64,000 nucleotides of DNA from Rhodophyticola sp017644125 (lineage in GTDB: Bacteria > Pseudomonadota > Alphaproteobacteria > Rhodobacterales > Rhodobacteraceae): assembly GCF_042140125.1 (NCBI RefSeq), contig NZ_CP159473.1, one strand, 5' to 3'. The notes below the pieces were generated by a model. That model saw only the letters and a list, made by a program, of their open reading frames with translations, had not been told where the DNA came from and did not search any database. Shown here in pieces: positions 1-8,003 of this stretch (its first letter is position 1; every line of letters begins with the position of its first letter). The position numbers and the translations under genes are program-made.

Positions 1-492
1 TATCTGCCGACCGAGATGATGGAGGCCGAGCGCCTTGATCCCGAGGCGTTTCTGGCGAACCCGGTCATGACACCCCGGCTTGCGAAGATCATCCGCCGCC
101 TGCTGGTGGAGGCGGACCGGCTCTATTATCGCTCCGAACCCGGCATCGCATGTCTGCCCCTTTCGGTTCGCCCCGGAATATACGCCGCGCGCCATATCTA
201 TGCCGGTATCGGCAAGTCCCTGAAACGAAGGGGATATGACAGCATCACCATGCGTGCCCACACCACGCGCGGGCAGAAACTGGGCTGGCTCGGCCTGTCT
301 GTTTTGCACGCGGGCGCCTCTTGCGTCATGCCGGGCAGTGCCGTGATCTACGCCAAGCCGCTCCCCGAAGTCGCTTTCCTTGTGGAGGCGGCGGCCCGCC
401 GGGTGCCGGATCGCAGCACATGGGGCGACGGCGTCATTTCCCTCTTTGCGCAACTCGAAGCGCGGGATCAGTTACAACGCTCATTGGAATAG
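1..492 (+). CDS. crtB: Phytoene synthase, C-terminal part (start outside window)
   Basis: The visible 163 residues are the C-terminal half of a squalene/phytoene synthase, which condenses two geranylgeranyl diphosphates to phytoene, the first committed step of carotenoid synthesis. The segment around GIYAARHIYAGIGKSL is typical of bacterial CrtB, as is the long helical C-terminus. The reading frame is open from base 1, so the N-terminus with the first aspartate-rich motif lies upstream. The stop TAG (490-492) is followed directly by tspO. The crtB-tspO (crtK) order is the one known from Rhodobacter photosynthesis gene clusters, so the cluster probably continues to the left. Family assignment is recognition from sequence, not a search. 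Confidence 0.88.
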   Translation, partial: YLPTEMMEAERLDPEAFLANPVMTPRLAKIIRRLLVEADRLYYRSEPGIACLPLSVRPGIYAARHIYAGIGKSLKRRGYDSITMRAHTTRGQKLGWLGLSVLHAGASCVMPGSAVIYAKPLPEVAFLVEAAARRVPDRSTWGDGVISLFAQLEARDQLQRSLE

Positions 493-518
493 TGACGCGG
501 ATACTCTATGTCCCTTCC

Positions 519-995
519 ATGGACTGGGGTCTTTTCGCCATATTTCTCGCCGCCTGCTGCGCGGCTGCCGCCACCGGGTCGATGTTTTCGCCCGGCGACT
601 GGTATCGCAATCTTGCCAAACCGGTCTGGACCCCACCCAACTGGCTTTTCCCTCTGGCATGGACCACGCTTTACATCTGTGCCGCGGTTGCCGCCGCCCG
701 CATCGCGGTTCTGGAGGGGAATGCCTATGGCATGGCGTTCTGGGCGATGCAGATTGCCTTCAACACGCTCTGGACGCCGATCTTCTTCGGCCTTCGCCGG
801 ATCAAGACCGCCTTCTTCATCATGATCGGCCTCTGGATCGGCGTCGCCGGCACCATGATCAGCTTCTTCGCGCTCGACACCATCGCGGGGCTTCTCTTCG
901 TGCCGTATCTGCTCTGGGTCACCGTCGCCGGAGCGCTGAACCTGTCGGTCTGGCGCCTGAACCCCGGAGAGGCGAACGCCGCACCGGCAAATTGA
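519..995 (+). CDS. tspO: TspO/MBR family tryptophan-rich sensory protein
   Basis: A 158-residue integral membrane protein with five predicted helices and the features of TspO: WYxxLxKPxWTPPxWxFPxxW near the N-terminus and a helix with FNTLWTPIFFG. In Rhodobacter, TspO (CrtK) sits in the outer membrane, binds porphyrins and down-regulates photosynthesis genes in response to oxygen. I chose ATG 519 because the product then begins MDWGLF, matching the start of the Rhodobacter protein. A GTG at 492, overlapping the crtB stop, would add nine residues. Neither start has a strong Shine-Dalgarno. It is probably co-transcribed with crtB and ends at the hairpin at 1023-1052. Confidence 0.9.
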   Translation: MDWGLFAIFLAACCAAAATGSMFSPGDWYRNLAKPVWTPPNWLFPLAWTTLYICAAVAAARIAVLEGNAYGMAFWAMQIAFNTLWTPIFFGLRRIKTAFFIMIGLWIGVAGTMISFFALDTIAGLLFVPYLLWVTVAGALNLSVWRLNPGEANAAPAN

Positions 996-1022
996 TCTAC
1001 AATTGATATACCCAAGGACACG

Positions 1023-1052
1023 AAAAAGGGCGCCACGATGGGCGCCCTTTTT
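1023..1052. terminator. Bidirectional intrinsic terminator between tspO and infB
   Basis: Perfect 12-bp inverted repeat AAAAAGGGCGCC / GGCGCCCTTTTT with a 6-nt loop. It has A and T tracts on opposite sides, so it can terminate from either direction. It lies between the convergent tspO and infB genes. Confidence 0.85.
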
Positions 1053-1073
1053 GTCGATCGGGGACCGGGAAAC

Positions 1074-3551
1074 TCAGGCGAGCGACCGCTCCACCTCTTC
1101 CCGCTCGAAGATTTCGATCACATCGCCTGCGCGAATGTCATCATAGTTCTCGAACGCCATGCCGCATTCCTGACCCGACTGAACTTCCTTCACTTCATCC
1201 TTGAAGCGTTTCAGGGTTTTCAGCGTACCTTCATGGATCACGACATTGTCGCGCAGCAGGCGCACCCCGGCGGAGCGGCGGGCCACACCCTCGGTCACGA
1301 GACAGCCCGCAACATTGCCCACACCGGTGACGCGGAAGACCTCCTTGATCTCCGCATAGCCGATGAAGTTCTCGCGAACTTCGGCCGACAGCAGGCCGGA
1401 TGCGGCTGCTTTCACATCGTCCACAAGGTCGTAAATCACTGAATAATAGCGAATTTCGACGCCCTTCTGGTTGGCGGTGTTCCGTGCGGGCGCATTGGCA
1501 CGCACGTTGAAGCCGATAACCGGCGCGCCCGAGGCCTCGGCCAGGCCCACATCGGATTCGGTGATCGCGCCCACGCCGGAATGCAGCACGCGTACGCGCA
1601 CCTCGTCATTGCCGATCTTCTCCATGGCTTGAATGATCGCTTCGGCAGAGCCCTGCACATCGGCTTTCACCAGGATCGGCAGCTCCGAGACGTTCTCGTC
1701 TTCCTTGGCTTTCGCCAGAAGCTGATCCAACGTCGTCGCGGCGCCGGCGGCGGCACGTTTTTCCTTGGCCGCATTCTCGCGATATTCCGCGATCTCGCGG
1801 GCCTGCGCCTCGGTATCCACCACGTTCAGAACGTCGCCCGCTTCGGGCGTTCCGTTCAGACCCAGAACCTCGACCGGCACCGACGGCCCGGCCTCGGATA
1901 CGCGGTCACCCTTGTCGTTGATCAGCGCGCGGACCTTGCCCCACTGCTCCCCGACAACAAAGATATCCCCTTGTTTCAGCGTACCATTCTGCACCAGAAC
2001 GGTGGCAACAGGGCCCCGGCCCACGTCAAGCTGCGCCTCGATCACGGCGCCGGATGCGGCCCGCTCGGGGTTCGCTTTTAGTTCCAGGATTTCCGATTGC
2101 AGCGCGATGGCTTCCAACAGCTCATCGAGCCCCTGACCGGAGATCGCGGAGACCTCGACATCCTGCACGTCGCCCGACATCTTCTCGACGACCACCTCAT
2201 GCTGAAGCAGATCGGTCCGAACCTTGTCGGGGTTGGCATCGGGCTTGTCGATCTTGTTGATCGCCACGATCATCGGCACTTCGGCCGCCTTGGCGTGGTT
2301 GATCGCCTCGACGGTCTGCGGCATCACCGCGTCATCCGCGGCAACAACAAGCACAACGATATCCGTCACCTGCGCGCCCCGGGCCCGCATGGACGTAAAC
2401 GCGGCGTGGCCGGGTGTATCCAGGAAACTGAGAAGCGCACCGCTGTCGGTCTTCACCTGATAGGCGCCGATATGCTGGGTGATGCCACCGGCCTCTCCGG
2501 CCACGACCTTGGCGTTCCGGATCGCGTCCAGAAGCGAGGTCTTTCCGTGGTCCACATGGCCCATGATGGTGATCACCGGCGGGCGTGTCCGAAGGTCCTC
2601 TTCCTTGTCCTCGACCTGGTCAATCACATCTTCCACGTCGGAATCGGAAACCCGCACCACCTTGTGGCCGAATTCCTCCACGATCAGTTCGGCTGTATCG
2701 GCATCGATCGGCTGGTTCTGGGTGACCATCAATCCGTTTTGCATCAACGCCTTGACGACATCGGCAACCCGCTCCGCCATACGGTTGGCAAGCTCGGACA
2801 CGATGATCGTTTCCGGCACCTGCACGTCGCGCGTAACTTTTTCCCGCTCGACATTCCCGCCCATCGCCTTCTGGCGCTGGCGTTCCTGCTTGCGCTTCAT
2901 CGCGGCCATGCTGCGCTGGCGACCACCTTCGCCCCCGGTCAGGGCCTGGTTGAGCGTCAGCTTGCCGGAGCGGCGGCCACCGTCACGGTCGCCCTTGCCT
3001 GCGCCGCGGTCGCGCTTGTCGTCGCGTTCGTTGTCCCGACGCGCCGGAGCGGAGGAGGGCTTTCCGCCGCCGCGCGACCCGGTCGGTTCGACAGGTGCGG
3101 CAGGGGCTTCGGCCACGGCCTCGGGCGCGTTGCGGCGCGCGTCCTCATCCGCCTTGCGGCGGGCATCTTCCTCGGCCTTGGCTTTCAGCGCTTCTTCGCG
3201 CTCGCGCTCTTCGCGTTCCTTGGCCTCGATCTCGGCACGCTTGCGCGCACGCTCTTCTTCGCGGTCTTTCTCTTCCTGCGCGCGGCGCTGCGCATCCTCG
3301 ACCTCGCGGGCCTTTGCGGCCTGCAGGGCCTTCAGACGGCGCTCCATCTCGCTGTCAGATACACCACTGGGGCGCGTATTCCCTTCGGCCTGCGCGGCCG
3401 CGGCCGTGCCCGGCTTGGGGACCATCACGCGCTTGCGCTTGGTTTCGACCACGACACTTTTGGTGCGTCCGCGTGAAAAACTCTGGTTCACACGTCCGCT
3501 GCGGGCGCCGCCCGACAAGCCAAGGGGTTTCTTTCCGTCTTGATCGCTCAT
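1074..3551 (-). CDS. infB: Translation initiation factor IF-2
   Basis: An 825-residue IF-2, which brings fMet-tRNA to the 30S subunit and promotes subunit joining with GTP hydrolysis. The first ~50 residues are basic. Residues ~60-230 are a low-complexity, charged Ala/Glu/Arg linker typical of alphaproteobacterial IF-2. The G domain begins near residue 330 with GHVDHGKTS (G1), followed by DTPGHAAF (G3) and NKIDKP (G4), and then the C-terminal beta-barrel domains. It is the last gene of the rimP-nusA-ylxR-infB operon, overlaps ylxR by 4 nt (ATGA) and stops just before the terminator. Length fits the family. Confidence 0.97.
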   Translation of the reverse strand: MSDQDGKKPLGLSGGARSGRVNQSFSRGRTKSVVVETKRKRVMVPKPGTAAAAQAEGNTRPSGVSDSEMERRLKALQAAKAREVEDAQRRAQEEKDREEERARKRAEIEAKEREEREREEALKAKAEEDARRKADEDARRNAPEAVAEAPAAPVEPTGSRGGGKPSSAPARRDNERDDKRDRGAGKGDRDGGRRSGKLTLNQALTGGEGGRQRSMAAMKRKQERQRQKAMGGNVEREKVTRDVQVPETIIVSELANRMAERVADVVKALMQNGLMVTQNQPIDADTAELIVEEFGHKVVRVSDSDVEDVIDQVEDKEEDLRTRPPVITIMGHVDHGKTSLLDAIRNAKVVAGEAGGITQHIGAYQVKTDSGALLSFLDTPGHAAFTSMRARGAQVTDIVVLVVAADDAVMPQTVEAINHAKAAEVPMIVAINKIDKPDANPDKVRTDLLQHEVVVEKMSGDVQDVEVSAISGQGLDELLEAIALQSEILELKANPERAASGAVIEAQLDVGRGPVATVLVQNGTLKQGDIFVVGEQWGKVRALINDKGDRVSEAGPSVPVEVLGLNGTPEAGDVLNVVDTEAQAREIAEYRENAAKEKRAAAGAATTLDQLLAKAKEDENVSELPILVKADVQGSAEAIIQAMEKIGNDEVRVRVLHSGVGAITESDVGLAEASGAPVIGFNVRANAPARNTANQKGVEIRYYSVIYDLVDDVKAAASGLLSAEVRENFIGYAEIKEVFRVTGVGNVAGCLVTEGVARRSAGVRLLRDNVVIHEGTLKTLKRFKDEVKEVQSGQECGMAFENYDDIRAGDVIEIFEREEVERSLA

Positions 3552-4177
3552 GCGTTCTTCGTATCCTTCCCGGCGGCGGTTCCGCCGTTTGCCTTACGCA
3601 GGCCTTGCAGCTTTGCCGCTTCCTCTACAACACGCGCAGTGAGTCCACCAGCGGCAAGCGCGCCATGTATCACACTTTGGCGTCCGAATGCCAAACCCAA
3701 TTCAGTTGCCGTCAAACAGCCGAAAAAACGGCCCCCTTCAGGCGTCCAGAGCTTTGATTTGCCGCGTTCCGACCCGTCGGAGGCCTGCAGCAGCACCTTG
3801 GCCCGCCCTTCGGCCAGCCAGCCCTTCACTTTTTCAAACCCGGCGACCGCGTAACCGCCCTTGCGGCTGAGCGCGATCAGATCGGTGAGGCGCCGGGTCA
3901 GGACGGTCTCTGTCTGGTCGAGCAGGTCGGCCGGCACCGTCACCTGCGTCTTCGCACCGCGCGAAAACAGGTTCTTTTTCACCGCAAGCTCCAGCGCGGC
4001 CCGATCGGCGCTGACCCAGATGCCCCGCCCCGGCAGGCGTTCCAGAACATCCGGCACCACCTGCCCCTCGGGGCCGACCACAAATCGGATCAGACCGCCC
4101 TTCGGCTGCGTCTCTCCGGTGGCGATACAGCGCCTTTCGGCCTCATCGCGGATCTTGGTCCGGCCGCCGCGGGTCAT
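3548..4177 (-). CDS. YlxR family RNA-binding protein with C-terminal L7Ae-like region
   Basis: A 209-residue protein whose first ~90 residues match YlxR (DUF448): RRCIATGETQPKGGLIRF followed by the GRGIWVS segment. The second half (about residues 95-170, with LIALSRKGGYAVAGF and AKVLLQASDGS) resembles the L7Ae-like fold that is encoded separately (ylxQ) in Firmicutes, so the two appear fused. The protein probably binds RNA, in line with its place between nusA and infB. It overlaps infB by 4 nt and lies 24 nt after nusA. The C-terminus is basic and low complexity. The exact role is unknown in the family. Confidence 0.88.
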   Translation of the reverse strand: MTRGGRTKIRDEAERRCIATGETQPKGGLIRFVVGPEGQVVPDVLERLPGRGIWVSADRAALELAVKKNLFSRGAKTQVTVPADLLDQTETVLTRRLTDLIALSRKGGYAVAGFEKVKGWLAEGRAKVLLQASDGSERGKSKLWTPEGGRFFGCLTATELGLAFGRQSVIHGALAAGGLTARVVEEAAKLQGLRKANGGTAAGKDTKNA

Positions 4178-4201
4178 TCCGCGTCTCTCCGAGGCCTGCG
4201 A

Positions 4202-5830
4202 TCAGGCCCCGGCCTCCTCGGCTTCGGCGATGCTCTCGGCCACGGCTTCCGCATCAGCGGCGGCCTTGGCCTCAAGCTCTTCGATGGTCACCCAGCCCAG
4301 TTGCAGGCGCGCGGTCATCACCATGTTCTGCGCCTCCTCAAGGCTGACATCGAAGCTTTCCAGAACGCCGTCATCCTTCACGCGTTCGCCGTTGACGGTT
4401 GTCCATCCGCCCGCAAGCTCCCAATCGGCGCAGGTGGCGAAATCATCCAGCGTCTTCACGCCGTCCTCGCCAAGGGCCACAAGCATCTGGGGTGTCAGCC
4501 CCTCGAAATCAATGAGGCTCTGTTCGACACCCAGTTCCTTGGCCTTCTCCAGCGCCAGCTTGTTCTGTTCGTCGAGGTAATCCCGGGCGCGGGCCTGAAG
4601 CTCCTGCGCCGTGGCTTCGTCGACACCGTCGATGACCAGAAGCTCGTCCTGCTCCACATAGGCAACCTCTTCCAGCGAGGTGAAGCCTTCGGAGACCAGA
4701 AGCTGGGCAAAGAACTCGTCCAGATCAAGGGTGTCCATGAAGATTTTCGTGCGCTCGGCAAACTCGGCCTGACGACGCGCGCTTTCCTCTTCCTCGGTCA
4801 GGATGTCGATATCCAGCCCGGTCAGCTGGCTGGCCAGGCGGACGTTCTGGCCGCGCCGTCCGATCGCAAGGCTCAACTGTTCGTCGGGCACCACGACCTC
4901 GATCCGCTCGGCTTCCTCATCGAGCACGACCTTGGTCACCTCCGCCGGCTGCAGGGCGTTCACAAGGAAGGTGGGTGCGTCTTCGTTCCACGGGATGATG
5001 TCGATCTTCTCACCCTGCAACTCGTTGACGACGGCCTGAACGCGGCTGCCGCGCATCCCGACACAGGCCCCGACCGGGTCGATCGAGCTGTCATAGGAGA
5101 TCACGGCGATCTTGGCGCGGGATCCCGGGTCGCGGGCAACGGCCTTGATCTCGATGATCCCATCGTAGATCTCGGGCACTTCCATCTTGAAAAGCTCTGC
5201 CATGAATTCCGGCGCGGTACGGCTGAGGAAAATCTGCGGACCCCGCGTTTCCCGACGCACGTCCTTGATGTAGCACCGGATCCGGTCGTTCGGGCGATAG
5301 CTTTCGCGGCCGATCTTCTCGTTCCGGCGCAGCACGCCTTCTCCGCGGCCGATATCGACGATGACATTGCCGTATTCCTCGCGCTTGACGACACCGTTGA
5401 TGATGGTGCCCGCGCGGTCCTGGAATTCCTCGAACTGGCGGTCGCGTTCGGCCTCGCGGACCTTCTGCAGGATCACCTGCTTGGCCGATTGCGCGGCGAT
5501 CCGGCCCATTTCAACGGGGGGCACTTCGTCGATCAGTTCGTCTCCGACTGCGGCGTCCTCCTTGAACGGCTTCGCCTCCTCCACCGTGAGTTCGGTGAAG
5601 TGATTCTCGACCTCGTCCACAACCGTGCGGACACGGGTGAAAGTGGCCTTGCCGGTCTTGCGGTCGATCGACACGCGGATATCCAGCTCGGAGCCGTAGC
5701 GCGACTTGGCCGCCCGGGCGAGGCTTTCCTCCATCGCCTCGACCACCAGTTCCGGGTCGATCATCTTTTCACGCGCCACGGCCTCGGCGGTCTGCAGAAG
5801 CTCCAGCTGGTTTGCTGATGTAATTGCCAT
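4202..5830 (-). CDS. nusA: Transcription termination/antitermination factor NusA
   Basis: A 542-residue NusA, the RNA polymerase-bound factor acting in pausing, termination and rRNA antitermination. Visible order: NusA N-domain (~1-130), S1 domain (~135-200), and KH1 and KH2 with GACVGMRGSRVQ and AIGRRGQNVRLAS. A helix-rich, acidic C-terminal extension then contains a helix-hairpin-helix-like repeat. I used ATG 5830 (MAITSANQ); an upstream in-frame extension of seven residues (MRRRTRP) is less likely because alphaproteobacterial NusA starts near this point. The gap to rimP is 4 nt, so translation is probably coupled. Confidence 0.96.
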   Translation of the reverse strand: MAITSANQLELLQTAEAVAREKMIDPELVVEAMEESLARAAKSRYGSELDIRVSIDRKTGKATFTRVRTVVDEVENHFTELTVEEAKPFKEDAAVGDELIDEVPPVEMGRIAAQSAKQVILQKVREAERDRQFEEFQDRAGTIINGVVKREEYGNVIVDIGRGEGVLRRNEKIGRESYRPNDRIRCYIKDVRRETRGPQIFLSRTAPEFMAELFKMEVPEIYDGIIEIKAVARDPGSRAKIAVISYDSSIDPVGACVGMRGSRVQAVVNELQGEKIDIIPWNEDAPTFLVNALQPAEVTKVVLDEEAERIEVVVPDEQLSLAIGRRGQNVRLASQLTGLDIDILTEEEESARRQAEFAERTKIFMDTLDLDEFFAQLLVSEGFTSLEEVAYVEQDELLVIDGVDEATAQELQARARDYLDEQNKLALEKAKELGVEQSLIDFEGLTPQMLVALGEDGVKTLDDFATCADWELAGGWTTVNGERVKDDGVLESFDVSLEEAQNMVMTARLQLGWVTIEELEAKAAADAEAVAESIAEAEEAGA

Positions 5831-5834
5831 GGGT

Positions 5835-6410
5835 CTAGTCCTCCGCCTCACCGGCTTCTTCGGTTTCTATCTCGTCAAATTCGGTTTCATCGATGATGCC
5901 CGCCGCCTTGCGCTGGCGAAGCATCTCGGTGATCAGCTCGTCGGTCAGCACCAGCTTCGCGTCGCTCAGCCAGTCGAAATGCAATCCGATCGTGCCCTCA
6001 TCCACATTGATCAGGACTTCATCGCCCTCGACACCGGCCAGCACACCCTTGAACCGGCGGCGCCCGTCGATCAGCTGGGTCGTCTCAAGCTTGACCTCGT
6101 AGCCCTCGAAGGTCTCGAAATCCTTCAGCCGGGTCAGGGGCCGGTCGATGCCGGGGCTTGAAACTTCCAGCGTGTAGGCATCCTCCAGCGGATCCTCCAC
6201 ATCAAGCGTCGCACTGACGGCGGTGGAGATCTGCGCGCATTCGTCCACTTCGATCCCGCCTTCGGGGCGCTCGGCCATGATCTGCAGCGTGTTGGTCTTG
6301 CCGCCCATCAGCCGGATGCGCACCACTTCGAACCCCATGTCTTCGATGACCGGGGTCAGGATCTCCGCCATCCGGCGGTCGATGGATGTTTTGGCAACAA
6401 GGTCAGACAT
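5835..6410 (-). CDS. rimP: Ribosome maturation factor RimP
   Basis: A 191-residue RimP, needed for 30S subunit maturation. It begins MSDLVAKTSIDRRMAEIL and has the two-domain RimP pattern: an N-terminal alpha/beta part with EVSSPGIDRPL, followed by an SH3-like barrel and an acidic tail. I used ATG 6410 rather than an upstream in-frame start that would add 54 low-complexity residues, because the shorter start matches the family. The only SD-like bases are GGA about 9 nt upstream. It is first in the rimP-nusA-ylxR-infB operon. Its start codon lies only ~13 nt beyond a terminator-like hairpin, which suggests leader control. Confidence 0.95.
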   Translation of the reverse strand: MSDLVAKTSIDRRMAEILTPVIEDMGFEVVRIRLMGGKTNTLQIMAERPEGGIEVDECAQISTAVSATLDVEDPLEDAYTLEVSSPGIDRPLTRLKDFETFEGYEVKLETTQLIDGRRRFKGVLAGVEGDEVLINVDEGTIGLHFDWLSDAKLVLTDELITEMLRQRKAAGIIDETEFDEIETEEAGEAED

Positions 6411-6428
6411 TCTATCCAGGCACAAAAA

Positions 6429-6447
6429 AACGGGCGCGCGGCCCGTT
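6429..6447 (-). promoter_or_regulatory. Terminator-like hairpin in rimP leader (candidate attenuator)
   Basis: On the minus strand a perfect 7-bp stem AACGGGC/GCCCGTT with a 5-nt loop is followed by seven T residues (6430-6424). The rimP start codon is only ~13 nt further. A promoter-like sequence lies upstream (6502-6530) and there is no room for one downstream, so transcripts reaching rimP should pass this hairpin. It could instead be the terminator of the upstream inhibitor gene. Confidence 0.55.
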
Positions 6448-6463
6448 ACACTTCTCCGGTGGA

Positions 6464-6486
6464 GCGTCGGGGGTGGAGGCCGACGC
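6464..6486 (-). promoter_or_regulatory. Second hairpin in rimP leader
   Basis: Perfect 7-bp stem GCGTCGG/CCGACGC with a 9-nt loop, located between the proposed rimP promoter and the terminator-like hairpin. Together the two form a two-stem leader of roughly 85 nt. Confidence 0.45.
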
Positions 6487-6501
6487 GCCGCTGTTGACCC
6501 G

Positions 6502-6530
6502 GATATAGGGGGAATCACCGGGCGGCGCAA
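6502..6530 (-). promoter_or_regulatory. Putative sigma70 promoter of the rimP-nusA-infB operon
   Basis: On the minus strand TTGCGC (6530-6525) and TATATC (6507-6502) are separated by exactly 17 bp. The elements start immediately after the stop codon of the inhibitor gene, and predicted transcripts would begin near 6495, about 85 nt before rimP. Prediction from pattern only. Confidence 0.5.
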
Positions 6531-6531
6531 G

Positions 6532-6814
6532 TCATCCACATTCGACCCGCGTAATAATGCCGTCTTCATCATGGATGACGTTCAGACGTTCGGGGCTGTA
6601 ATCCATCGTCACGGCATCATCCGGCCCGTAAACGCGCATCGGTGCGGGAAATGTCATCGCGGCCAGCACATCGCGATGCTCGCCGATCAGGGCCTGCCAG
6701 CCTGAGGCGCCGCAGGCATCCGTCGCGCCGAGAGACTTCTGGGTCGTCGCCCACGCCTTGCTCCTGGCAGGCGGCGAGTGCCATGAACGGGACAATCACA
6801 AGTGCGAAACGCAT
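6532..6814 (-). pseudogene. I78-family peptidase inhibitor lipoprotein, frameshifted
   Basis: Two pieces in different frames make one recognisable protein. From ATG 6814, with GGAG about 12 nt upstream, the first piece gives MRFALVIVPFMALAAC, a lipoprotein signal peptide with a lipobox ending at Cys16. The conserved domain lies one nucleotide out of frame and ends at the stop at 6532: DACGASGWQALIGEHR, then RVYGPDDAVTMDY, RLNVIHDEDG and a terminal ECG. This is the I78 (elastase-inhibitor-like) pattern. Removing one base between about 6720 and 6766 would restore a ~93-residue exported lipoprotein. It may be a real pseudogene or a base-call error; another +1 shift lies 300 bp away in the divergent gene. 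Confidence 0.7.
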
Positions 6815-6889
6815 CCGCTTATCTCCATTGCATAGACCCTGAGATTGGTCGAGGCTGCCGGAAACACAAGACCCGGAGGGAGATTTATC

Positions 6890-8003
6890 ATGCGCACCCG
6901 TGCCGCAGTCGCGCTGGAAGCCGGCAAACCGCTGGAAGTGATGGAGGTGAACCTGGACGGCCCGAAGGAGGGCGAGGTTCTGGTGGAGATCAAGGCCACC
7001 GGCATCTGCCATACGGATGAATTCACGCTGAGCGGCGCAGATCCCGAAGGGCTTTTCCCCGTCGATCCTTGGTCATGAAGGGGCCGGCGTGGTGCTGGAG
7101 GTCGGACCCGGTGTCACCAGTCTGAAACCGGGGGATCACGTTATCCCGCTCTACACGCCCGAATGCCGGGAATGCGAGTACTGTCTTCATCCAAAGACCA
7201 ATCTTTGCCAGTCGATCCGCACCACCCAGGGAAAAGGGGTGATGCCGGATGGCACCTCGCGGTTCTCCATGCTCGACGGGACGCCGATCCTGCATTACAT
7301 GGGCTGTTCGACCTTCTCCAACCACACTGTCCTGCCCGAGATCGCGCTGGCCAAGGTCAACCCGGCCGCGCCGTTCGACAAGATCTGCTATATCGGCTGC
7401 GGCGTGACCACCGGCATCGGGGCCGTCATCAATACCGCGAAGGTCGAGATCGGCAGCCGGGCCATCGTGTTCGGCCTGGGCGGCATCGGGTTGAACGTGA
7501 TCCAGGGCTTGCGGATGGCGGGTGCGGATCAGATCGTGGGTGTCGATATCAACCCCGACAAGATCCCCATGGCCAAGCATTTCGGGATGACCGATTTCGT
7601 GAACCCGACGGAGGTTTCCGGCGATCTGGTGGCCCATCTGGTCGACTTGACCGGCGGCGGTGCCGATTACACCTTCGACGCAACGGGGAATGTGCAGGTG
7701 ATGCGCGCGGCGCTGGAATCCGCGCATAAGGGCTGGGGCGAATCCATCATCATCGGTGTGGCACCCGCAGGGGCCGAGATTTCCACCCGGCCATTTCAGC
7801 TTGTCACCGGGCGTAGCTGGCGCGGCACGGCCTTCGGCGGCGCACGCGGGCGGACGGATGTGCCGAAAATCGTCGACTGGTACATGGAGGGCAAGATCGA
7901 GATCGATCCGATGATCACGCATATCCTCAGCCTTGACGAGATCAACAAAGGCTTCGACCTGATGCATGCCGGCGAAAGCATCAGGTCCGTCGTGGTGTAT
8001 TGA
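6890..8003 (+). pseudogene. S-(hydroxymethyl)glutathione dehydrogenase (class III ADH), frameshifted
   Basis: Zinc-dependent dehydrogenase that oxidises S-hydroxymethylglutathione (formaldehyde plus GSH) to S-formylglutathione. The start ATG 6890 is preceded by GGAGG. Residues include GICHTDEFTLSGADPEG, the structural-zinc segment CRECEYCLHPKTNLC and the NAD-binding GLGGIGLNVIQG. The frame breaks near 7064: the expected FPVILGHEGAGVV reads FPVDPWS-stop because GTCGATCC carries one base more than GTCATCC. Without that base the protein is 370 residues, the usual length. The second frame stays open to 8003. S-formylglutathione hydrolase, the next pathway enzyme, is at 12749-13588. The one-base insertion could be a sequencing error. 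Confidence 0.85.

Noticed and set aside
2097..3476. Long plus-strand open frame opposite infB
   Set aside because: Mirror frame of a high-GC gene; His/Arg/Leu-rich translation with no domain.
4301..5818. Plus-strand open frame of about 500 codons opposite nusA
   Set aside because: Antisense of a well-supported NusA; composition is that of a shadow frame.
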